Shown here: positions 33,982 to 41,907 of the stretch, piece after piece | Layout: the number at the start of each line of letters is the position of its first letter | Position numbering within the stretch: position 1 is the first letter of the stretch | NCBI GenBank assembly: GCA_910584055.1 | Contig: CAJTZS010000014.1 | Location: 23,143 to 87,142 of the forward strand | Reading direction: 5' to 3' | Source: an uncultured Muribaculaceae bacterium | GTDB taxonomy: Bacteria > Bacteroidota > Bacteroidia > Bacteroidales > Muribaculaceae | Length of the DNA stretch: 64,000 nt | Notes under the pieces: generated by a model | Databases searched by the model: none | What the model saw: only the letters and a program-made list of their open reading frames with translations | What the model was told of the DNA's origin: nothing | Program-made: the position numbers and the translations under genes

Positions 33982-36900
33982 ATGAAACAATATTTCCTGA
34001 TCCTGCTTGCGTTCCTGATGCTTCCACAACTCCACGCCGCTCCAGCCGCACACATCACGGGGGTTGTAGAGGATGAGAACAGCGAGCCGCTTGCCGGAGC
34101 CACGATAAGAATCGACGGTGTCCCCGGCGGCACGGCAACCGATATAGACGGCAAGTTCAAACTTCCGCTTCCGGCACGCAAGACATCCACACTGATAGTG
34201 TCTTGCTTCGGTTACGAGACCCGACGCATAAACGTTACCAAGGATACAAAAAACTTGGTAATAAAGATGACTGCCGTGCATTCGGATATTGACGAAGTTG
34301 TAGTCATCGGATACGGCACGGCAAAACGTTCCGAACTTACATCATCCGTGGAAACAATCAGCGGAAAAGACCTCGCTAAGATTCCGGCAATGAACATCGA
34401 CCAGTCGCTCGGAGGTCAGGTGGCTGGCCTTGGCGTGCAGGCAATATCCGGAGATCCATCCTCCGCCCGCGAATCAACACTGAGTATCCGGGGTAACCTC
34501 GGAAATCCGTTACTCGTCATTGACGGCGTTCCCCGCTTCTCCTCCACAACCAACGAAGGAGAAATGCGTCTCAGCGACCTCAACCCCGATGATATAGAAA
34601 GCATATCCATCCTTAAGGATGCAGCGGCAGCGGCAGTCTACGGCGCACGTGCTGCCAACGGAGTGATACTTGTGCAGACAAAAAGAGGGAAAGAGGGAGA
34701 ACGCACACGCGTCAACTATCGGGGACAGCTGAATTTCGACCAGGCCACATACCTTCCCAAATTCCTGAACGCCCGTCAATTCGCCGAACTTTACAACCGT
34801 GCTGTCGAACAGAATCCCGACGGAGGATACACACCTTACAATCTTGAAGACCTCGGATCCAACCCAAACCTATACGGAGACACTTCGCTTTTCGATTATT
34901 TCCACAAATGGGGACACACGCAGAGACATTCATTGTCGGTGTCGGGAGGTGTCAAATCGATACGCTATCTCGCGTCAGCAGGTTTTTCAGAATCCAAAGG
35001 ACTCTATTCAAATATAGGGAGAAACCGTTTCAATTACTCCCTCAGGATTGATGCCGACCTTTTCAAAGGACTTTCCTTAGCGTTAAACCTTACGGGAGCC
35101 ATATCAAACTATAAGAACAACAACAATCCGCTGACAATCGATGCCGCATACTCTTTCTCACCGATAGAAGTGTTACGCTACACCGACGGCTCCTTTGCAA
35201 GCCTTCAAGGAGCCAACCCGTTGGTATCCGTGCTCGGTCTCGGTGGATATCAAAAAACCAAATCTGATTTCCACACTCTCAACGCCACTCTCCGATACAA
35301 GATTCCGAAAGTTGACGGCCTTGAGATCTACGTCACAGCAACCCACGACATGAACCATTCCGGAGTGTCGACATTCTCAAAACCGGTGGAGCTCAGCGTA
35401 TACAATCCCCTTACCGGTGAAATAACCGTTGACCCCTCCACCATCTATCCCCAGGCGAGAATCGTGATGAGTGACCGCCAGCAGCGTGTTAACAACACCC
35501 TGCTTGAAGGAGGCATATCCTACAACCACACGTTCAATTCCCTCCATCATGTCACAGGGTTAGCTGTCGTGAACTATCAGGACTACCACAACAAATATCT
35601 ACGTGGCACCAACAACAACCTTCCAGGCATAAAACCGGAAATCATAGGAAACACATCGACAGGCTCTCTGTCAGGCAGCGAATATATGAGCCAGCGCGCC
35701 TCCACCGTCGGACGTCTCACTTACGGGTTCGACAACAGGTATTTCGCGGAATTCAGCTTCCGGGTGGACGGTTCCACAAGATTCGCCCCCAGCAAAAGAT
35801 GGGGATTCTTCCCTACATTCTCCGCATCCTGGGTGATATCCAACGAAAAATTCTTCTCAAAGATTTCCCCATCCATCATATCGCAGGCAAAGATACGCGC
35901 ATCCGCCGGCATACTGGGTGACGACGGTGTGGCCTCAGATTTCGGATACCTGCAGTATTATAACTTCACGGACACTGAAGGGTATAATTTCGGCAATCTG
36001 TGGACTCCCGGTCTTCTGCCGTCACTAAGTTCGTATCCTAACGAAACGCTGACGTGGGGTAAATCCAAAGACATCAACGTCGGCCTTGACCTCGGTTTCT
36101 GGAACAACCGGGTCACCGCATCGGTGGAATGGTATCAGAGAATGCGCACAAACATGGTGACGGATGCCAGAGAATACCTCTTCCCTCCCACAGTCGGAAC
36201 AGGAGGAGTGCTCCCTTCCGTCAATATCGGCAAAGTGCGCTTCAGCGGATTCGATTTCACGGTGCGACATAACAACAACATCGGCGACTTCCAATATGAC
36301 GTCTCTTTCAATATCGGCACATCCGAAAACAAAGTGCTTGACTGGGGAGACGAGTCCTCACTGCCGGAGACACAGCGACGCGCCGGAAAACCATTCACCG
36401 TTTGGACTCTCTATCAGGATGCCGGACTTTTCCAAAGCTATGAGGAAATCGCGGCTTGGCCGGTGGATCAGGACGGCAAAAAGAATTCCACCCTCGCTCC
36501 CGGCGACATAAAGTATCTTGACCAGGACGGTGACAACAAATTGACCGTAAACGACATGGTTTTCGTGCAGGATTCATCGCTTCCTGAAATCAACTATGGT
36601 TTCAGCCTCGGTGGCTCTTGGAAAGGTATACACCTCAACCTTTCATTCCAGGGCGCGGGAGGATACAACCAGATGATCAGCGAACTTTACACCCTTGAAA
36701 GCAGTTCCCTCCAACGCTTCCAGGATTATCATTACACAAATTCATGGACCCAGGACAATCCGGGAGCTGAATACCCGCGAATAAAGTTCGCCTCAACTGA
36801 AGACAACAACCGCCGCGCCAGCACATTCTGGCTGAAAAAATGTAATTACCTGCGCCTGAAAGCACTGACTGTAGGATATTCAATTCCATCTTCCATCCTC

Positions 36901-37047
36901 AAGAAAACAAAGCTTTCATCGGTTGACGTTTCCTTCCAGGCAACCAACCTGCACACATGGTCTTCCCTCCACAACATGGACCCGGAATCACTTCGCGGCT
37001 ATCCCCTTCAGAGATCTTACGGCTTCTCCCTATCATTCGGTTTCTAA
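33982..37047 (+). CDS. SusC/RagA-family TonB-dependent outer-membrane transporter
   Basis: 1021 aa. Signal peptide (MKQYFLILLAFLMLPQLHAA), then a carboxypeptidase-regulatory-like domain ('HITGVVEDENSEPLAGATIR'), a TonB box/plug region ('DEVVVIGYGTAKRSELTSSV', 'NPLLVIDGVPR', 'ESISILKDAAAAAVYGARAA') and a long beta-barrel ending in a terminal Phe. These transporters pair with a SusD lipoprotein to import oligosaccharides or peptides. There is no STN domain. No glycosidase lies nearby, but a zinc protease precedes it, which favours a RagA-like peptide role. Confidence 0.95.
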   Translation: MKQYFLILLAFLMLPQLHAAPAAHITGVVEDENSEPLAGATIRIDGVPGGTATDIDGKFKLPLPARKTSTLIVSCFGYETRRINVTKDTKNLVIKMTAVHSDIDEVVVIGYGTAKRSELTSSVETISGKDLAKIPAMNIDQSLGGQVAGLGVQAISGDPSSARESTLSIRGNLGNPLLVIDGVPRFSSTTNEGEMRLSDLNPDDIESISILKDAAAAAVYGARAANGVILVQTKRGKEGERTRVNYRGQLNFDQATYLPKFLNARQFAELYNRAVEQNPDGGYTPYNLEDLGSNPNLYGDTSLFDYFHKWGHTQRHSLSVSGGVKSIRYLASAGFSESKGLYSNIGRNRFNYSLRIDADLFKGLSLALNLTGAISNYKNNNNPLTIDAAYSFSPIEVLRYTDGSFASLQGANPLVSVLGLGGYQKTKSDFHTLNATLRYKIPKVDGLEIYVTATHDMNHSGVSTFSKPVELSVYNPLTGEITVDPSTIYPQARIVMSDRQQRVNNTLLEGGISYNHTFNSLHHVTGLAVVNYQDYHNKYLRGTNNNLPGIKPEIIGNTSTGSLSGSEYMSQRASTVGRLTYGFDNRYFAEFSFRVDGSTRFAPSKRWGFFPTFSASWVISNEKFFSKISPSIISQAKIRASAGILGDDGVASDFGYLQYYNFTDTEGYNFGNLWTPGLLPSLSSYPNETLTWGKSKDINVGLDLGFWNNRVTASVEWYQRMRTNMVTDAREYLFPPTVGTGGVLPSVNIGKVRFSGFDFTVRHNNNIGDFQYDVSFNIGTSENKVLDWGDESSLPETQRRAGKPFTVWTLYQDAGLFQSYEEIAAWPVDQDGKKNSTLAPGDIKYLDQDGDNKLTVNDMVFVQDSSLPEINYGFSLGGSWKGIHLNLSFQGAGGYNQMISELYTLESSSLQRFQDYHYTNSWTQDNPGAEYPRIKFASTEDNNRRASTFWLKKCNYLRLKALTVGYSIPSSILKKTKLSSVDVSFQATNLHTWSSLHNMDPESLRGYPLQRSYGFSLSFGF

Positions 37048-37061
37048 GCATTTAAACAGGT

Positions 37062-38834
37062 ATGAAAACAAGATATAGTATATTCTTAACTTTATGTGTT
37101 GTCGGAATGGCATGGCTCACTTCATGCAACGCCATATTCCGTGACGCCCCCAACGATAAACTTGCGGAAAACATTATCTGGAGCGACGAGAAGCTACTCG
37201 ATGAATACACAGGCAGCTGGTATCGCCACATGGACAACGGCTTCACCATCCTCGTATCCACGATAATCAAGAATAACGGCGAAGAATTCGATGCCTGGTT
37301 CGGTGACCAGCTCACCGTGGGACGGCGCGACTGGTATCAGGCCGGTTACGGTGAGATACTGAAGGGATCGGAAACCATGATCAGCGGGCGAAGCCGCCTG
37401 ATATGGCAGACAGCCTACGAACAAATCAAATCCGTCAACAAGCTTCTGGAACATCAGGCGGAACTTCCTCCTGCAATACGGGACCGGATCGTGGGAGAAG
37501 CGCACTTCTTCCGGGCTTGGTATTATTATACTCTAATGCGCCGCTACGGAGGCGTTATGCTTATTGACCGTGTATTCGATCCCCTTGTAGAGACTGTGAA
37601 ATATCCCCGCGCCTCATATGAAGAGATGGTGAAATTCATTACGGAAGAAGCCGACAAGGCGGCAAGACTGTTACCTGTGTCGCACGAGACGCGCCACACC
37701 GGACGTGTGACAAAGGGAGCCGCATATATGCTTATGGGCAAAACATATTTCTGGGCGGCGGGCATCAAATTCCAAAATGCAGACAAACCATATCTCGGTT
37801 TCCCCGACAACCGATCGGATAAAATGCGTGAACTCGCCGCGCTTGCTTACGATGAGGTTGAAAAACTGCATGCCTACGATCTCCTGCCGGCTTCCGGAGG
37901 GACTGTCCGCGACAACGCGTTGAAATATCGCAATATTTTCCTGACCAAGAACTCCGTGGAATCAATACTGGAAGTGCAGCATAACGATGACGGCAACTTC
38001 CTATATGAATTCGGGCACAAGCTCGACCGCGATGCCGCGCCTCCTACAATGGGGGGAACGAACTGCGCCTACAACCCGACGCAGAACCACGTTGACGAAT
38101 ATCGCATGGCAAACGGCAAGATGATTGACGATCCGGCCTCGGGATATGACGAGGACAACCCCTATGAAAACCGCGACACTCGCTTCTACGCCAACATCCT
38201 CTACGATGGAGCCGAATGGTCTTCACGCACTTTGGACATCCATTACACAAAGATTGGGAGCGAAGAAGTGGCAGGGGCCGACCTGACACCATACGGCACA
38301 TCAACCACTGCGTCTGTAACGCGCACGGGATATTATATGGCAAAATTCTTACGCGAGTCACAACAGATCAACACGGATGAGACATATGCAAGCTCCCAGA
38401 ATTACATTATCTGGAGATACGCTGAATTACTCCTCGACTACGCCGAACTGGATTGGTATGCAGGACGCACAGGCGATGCCCTGATAAAAATAAACCGCAT
38501 CCGTGAAAGGGTTGGAATGCCGGCGTTGCCGTCCGTCACCTTGGAAGATATCATGAACGAACGTCGCGTGGAACTTGCTTTCGAAAAAACCACATATTGG
38601 GACCTGTTGCGCCTCGGAATAGCGGAAGAGACGATGTGCGGCGAGGATAACCCTATTTTCCGCGTTAAGATTGTGGTTCAGGATGACGGATCAAAAAAAT
38701 ACACTTATTCCGTAGTAAACGGACGCAACAACAACATCCGCTATTTCGACCGAAAACAATATTTCTGGCCCATTTCTTGGAGCGACATCCGCTATCATGG
38801 AGTAGACCAAAACCCTGACTGGAAAGAAGTTTAA
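37062..38834 (+). CDS. SusD/RagB-family surface lipoprotein
   Basis: 590 aa. Lipobox 'WLTSC' with Cys22. It has the all-helical TPR-based SusD fold: 'IWQTAYEQIKSVNKLLEHQ', 'IVGEAHFFRAWYYYTLMRRY', 'ASYEEMVKFITEEADKAARL', 'GRVTKGAAYMLMGKTYFWAA', and the C-terminal 'MNERRVELAFEKTTYWDLLR'. It acts as the lid that delivers ligand to the SusC barrel encoded 14 bp upstream. Confidence 0.95.
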   Translation: MKTRYSIFLTLCVVGMAWLTSCNAIFRDAPNDKLAENIIWSDEKLLDEYTGSWYRHMDNGFTILVSTIIKNNGEEFDAWFGDQLTVGRRDWYQAGYGEILKGSETMISGRSRLIWQTAYEQIKSVNKLLEHQAELPPAIRDRIVGEAHFFRAWYYYTLMRRYGGVMLIDRVFDPLVETVKYPRASYEEMVKFITEEADKAARLLPVSHETRHTGRVTKGAAYMLMGKTYFWAAGIKFQNADKPYLGFPDNRSDKMRELAALAYDEVEKLHAYDLLPASGGTVRDNALKYRNIFLTKNSVESILEVQHNDDGNFLYEFGHKLDRDAAPPTMGGTNCAYNPTQNHVDEYRMANGKMIDDPASGYDEDNPYENRDTRFYANILYDGAEWSSRTLDIHYTKIGSEEVAGADLTPYGTSTTASVTRTGYYMAKFLRESQQINTDETYASSQNYIIWRYAELLLDYAELDWYAGRTGDALIKINRIRERVGMPALPSVTLEDIMNERRVELAFEKTTYWDLLRLGIAEETMCGEDNPIFRVKIVVQDDGSKKYTYSVVNGRNNNIRYFDRKQYFWPISWSDIRYHGVDQNPDWKEV

Positions 38835-38852
38835 ACAAAAATACGAATAAAT

Positions 38853-39719
38853 ATGAAAAAGATTTTACTTACCCTTGCAGCATTGGCGGCTATTTCCACT
38901 GTCAACGCTCAACAGACCTACAATTTTTTCGACCCGGCTGATGTCGATGCCGACGGCTGGCTCTGGCTCGACACTCCCGAAAAACTGAAAAAATACTGCG
39001 GCGTAGAGACAAAAACAAAAAAGTATTTAATAAAGCTTCAAGACGCAGATTATGAGCTTGAAGCGGGAATCTATCCTGAATGTTCCACAGACGCTGCATA
39101 CGTCGGTTTTGGCACAGACGGAGTGAAAGGTGGTCCAGATTCACACACCGGAGCCATAGTTCTGCCCAAAGCAGCGTCCAATTTTTCATCTCTGACAGCT
39201 CCTTCCTTGAAAGGAGGTGCGATACTTATGTACCTTCCGGATTGTGCAAAACTGGATGTATTCGTTTCCGCCGAGCAAGAAAACATTAATCTTTGCGTGC
39301 ATGTTGCCGATGACCATGTCAGGGTATCAGAGCTGCAAATGATTAAGGGAGGTGAAAAAACCGGAGGATTCATGGGTGATAACCTGGAAGGTGTAAAATA
39401 TACCGGAAGCTGGAATGACATCGAACAGCTGGAAGATTCTCAATTCGGTCCCAACTGGAATCAACAATTCAAGATTCAAAGTGTTCTCGGTGATAAGCGT
39501 GCGATTCTTATCGGAAACTATATGAAGGATTCCCCCCTCTATATCCACGGTATACGCGTATTGACCTATACCAACGTCAACAGCGGAGCCGGAGTTGAGG
39601 GAATAGCTGCCGATGGCGATGACGCAGACGCTCCGACATACAATGTTTTCGGTGTGAAGGTTGACCCCTCCTACAAAGGCATCGTAATCAAGAACGGCAA
39701 GAAATTCATAAACCGCTAA
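38853..39719 (+). CDS. Secreted protein of unknown function in the SusCD operon
   Basis: 288 aa with a signal peptide (MKKILLTLAALAAISTVNA). The middle is beta-rich ('YNFFDPADVDADGWLWLDTP', 'GGAILMYLPDCAKLDVFVSA'). It ends in 'YNVFGVKVDPSYKGIVIKNG' followed by KKFINR, a short variant of the C-terminal sorting tail seen in two other proteins of the window. Its position 18 bp after susD suggests a surface binding protein for the same substrate; no catalytic motif was seen. Confidence 0.75.
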   Translation: MKKILLTLAALAAISTVNAQQTYNFFDPADVDADGWLWLDTPEKLKKYCGVETKTKKYLIKLQDADYELEAGIYPECSTDAAYVGFGTDGVKGGPDSHTGAIVLPKAASNFSSLTAPSLKGGAILMYLPDCAKLDVFVSAEQENINLCVHVADDHVRVSELQMIKGGEKTGGFMGDNLEGVKYTGSWNDIEQLEDSQFGPNWNQQFKIQSVLGDKRAILIGNYMKDSPLYIHGIRVLTYTNVNSGAGVEGIAADGDDADAPTYNVFGVKVDPSYKGIVIKNGKKFINR

Positions 39720-39733
39720 TCAACCAAACAATC

Positions 39734-39778
39734 GCAAACTGGAATAGATGTCGCTCCGCGACATCTATTCCAGTTTGC
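39734..39778 (+). terminator. Perfect 21-bp hairpin after the SusCD operon
   Basis: Arms 39734-39754 and 39758-39778 are exact complements around a 3-nt loop (TCC), ending CAGTTTGC-TTCTT. The tip (39749-39763) is the 15-bp palindrome also found at 31008-31022. It terminates the SusCD transcript 15 bp past the last stop. Its right arm contains the -33 box of fbp. Confidence 0.8.
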
Positions 39779-39805
39779 TTCTTAAGTAAATCTTGACTAT
39801 CTTTG
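39774..39805 (+). promoter_or_regulatory. Promoter of fbp
   Basis: TTTG (39774-39777), 20 bp, TATCTTTG (39798-39805): an exact Bacteroidetes -33/-7 pair. The TTTG lies inside the terminator hairpin arm. The ATG follows at 39835. Confidence 0.75.
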
Positions 39806-39834
39806 CATGATAATTTGCATGATGATAAGAAGCA

Positions 39835-41847
39835 ATGACCCCTATATCAAAAAATATAACGGAGACACGCGTGGAAAACGACCGCCGTGTGCTGGAACTC
39901 CTCGCACAGACGTTTCCCAATATAAGCGCCGCATCCACTGAAATAATCAATCTTGAGGCAATACTCAACCTGCCTAAAGGCACCGAACATTTCGTGGCGG
40001 ATCTCCATGGCGAACACGAAGCTTTCCGCCATATCCTGCGCAATGCGTCCGGAAACATCAAACGCAAGGTGACAGAACTTTTCGGCACCACAATGCGCGA
40101 ACAGGAAATCAGGGAACTCTGCTCCCTGATATATTACCCGGAACAGAAACTGCAGATTATCCGCGCTTCTGAAAACCAGCTTACAGATTTCTACAATATC
40201 ACTCTCCACCGGCTTATCAGGGTCTGCCAGTCGGTGTCATCGAAATATACGCGCTCCAAGGTGCGCAAGTCCCTGCCGCGCGAATTCGCATACATCATCG
40301 AGGAGCTGCTTCATGAATCCCCCTCCGATGATGACAAACAGGCGTATTTCTCCCGCATCATAGAGACCATCATCTCAACCGGTCAGGCGGATGAATTCAT
40401 CATCGCAATATGCAACGTGATCCATCGGCTGAGCATCGATCAGCTGCACATTCTCGGAGACATATTCGACCGAGGACCTGGTGCACACATAATCATGGAT
40501 ATCCTATGCGACTACGGACGCTTCGACATACAGTGGGGGAATCACGATGCACTGTGGATGGGGGCTGCCGCCGGCAATGAATGCTGCATGGCAAACGTGC
40601 TCCGGCTCTCGCTCCGGTATAATAATATGACCACTCTTGAAGACGGCTACGGAATAAACCTTGTACCCCTCGCCACGTTCTCCATGGAGACATACGGCGA
40701 CGATCCATGCACCCATTTCCTTCCCCATATCGCCAACGGGGACGAAAATACGGTCAGCGAGAAATCACGTCTCTTGATAGCCCGCATGCACAAGGCTATA
40801 GCCATCATCCAGTTCAAGTTGGAGGCGCAGATGGCGAAAGCACATCCGGAATGGGGACTGACAGACCGCGACCTCCTATCGAAAATCGACAAAACCTCCG
40901 GCACAATAAACCTCGACGGGAAAGAGTATCCCCTCAACGATACGAATTTCCCGACTGTTGACCCCGCCGACCCCACTGCCCTGACTCCTGAGGAGCGGGA
41001 GCTTGTGGACAAGCTCCGGCATTCATTCAGCGTCAGCGACAAACTGGAGAAACATATCGACTGTCTCTTCTCAAACGGATGCATGTATGGCATCTACAAT
41101 TCCAACCTACTCTTCCATGCATCGCTGCCGCTCAATGAAGACGGCACGCTGAAGGAAGTCGAAGTGTATGGAAAGAAATACAAAGGGCGCGAGCTCCTAC
41201 ACAAGATAGGCATGACGATGCGCGAGGCTTTCAACGACGACTCCACGGACGAGATGCGCAGCTACGCCCGCGATTTCTTCTGGTATCTCTGGTGCGGTCC
41301 GGATTCCCCTCTCTTCGACAAATCGAAGATGGCCACTTTCGAACGCTATTTCATAGACGATCCCGAAACCCACGTTGAGGAGAAGGGATGGTATTTCAAA
41401 CTTCGCAACAACGAGGAGATATGCGACATGATCCTCGACGCTTTCGGAGTTGAAGGAGACCATAGACATATAATCAACGGCCACGTGCCTGTGCGCGCCG
41501 CAAAAGGAGAGAGCCCTATACGCGCCAACGGCAAGATGATGGTGATCGACGGAGGGTTCGCAAAAGCTTACCACCGCACCACCGGTATTGCCGGATACAC
41601 GCTGGTGTTCCACAGCAGCGGGTTCCAGCTTGTTCAACACGAGCCTTTCACCTCCGCCGAAGAAGCTGTGCGCAACGGCTCCGACATTGTATCGACAACG
41701 CAGATTGTGGAACTGTCCCGCCATCGCATGCGCGTGCGCGACACCGACAAAGGGAAAGAGCTCCAGGCTCAAATCGACGAACTCTCCGAACTCCTCTACG
41801 CTTTCCGCCACGGCATCGTCAAGGAAAGATACTATAGGAGGCCTTAG
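39835..41847 (+). CDS. fbp: Fructose-1,6-bisphosphatase, class III
   Basis: 670 aa, the size of the Firmicutes/Bacteroidetes class III enzyme. Metallophosphatase core: 'FVADLHGEHEAFRHIL', 'LHILGDIFDRGPGAHIIMD', 'IQWGNHDALWMGAAAGNECC', with the later 'RHIINGHVPV'. It hydrolyses fructose 1,6-bisphosphate to fructose 6-phosphate in gluconeogenesis. It is a single gene with its own promoter. The start gives a short N-terminal tail and fits the promoter distance. Confidence 0.95.
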   Translation: MTPISKNITETRVENDRRVLELLAQTFPNISAASTEIINLEAILNLPKGTEHFVADLHGEHEAFRHILRNASGNIKRKVTELFGTTMREQEIRELCSLIYYPEQKLQIIRASENQLTDFYNITLHRLIRVCQSVSSKYTRSKVRKSLPREFAYIIEELLHESPSDDDKQAYFSRIIETIISTGQADEFIIAICNVIHRLSIDQLHILGDIFDRGPGAHIIMDILCDYGRFDIQWGNHDALWMGAAAGNECCMANVLRLSLRYNNMTTLEDGYGINLVPLATFSMETYGDDPCTHFLPHIANGDENTVSEKSRLLIARMHKAIAIIQFKLEAQMAKAHPEWGLTDRDLLSKIDKTSGTINLDGKEYPLNDTNFPTVDPADPTALTPEERELVDKLRHSFSVSDKLEKHIDCLFSNGCMYGIYNSNLLFHASLPLNEDGTLKEVEVYGKKYKGRELLHKIGMTMREAFNDDSTDEMRSYARDFFWYLWCGPDSPLFDKSKMATFERYFIDDPETHVEEKGWYFKLRNNEEICDMILDAFGVEGDHRHIINGHVPVRAAKGESPIRANGKMMVIDGGFAKAYHRTTGIAGYTLVFHSSGFQLVQHEPFTSAEEAVRNGSDIVSTTQIVELSRHRMRVRDTDKGKELQAQIDELSELLYAFRHGIVKERYYRRP

Positions 41848-41907
41848 GCGTTACGCGCAAGGCCTTTAGGCCTAAAGTTAAAACATTAAAATTTAAAAAA
41901 GACATTA

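Noticed and set aside
33982..39719. Polysaccharide utilisation locus
   Set aside because: SusC/SusD alone do not show a glycan substrate; no glycosidase, lyase or sulfatase is nearby, so I did not call it a PUL.
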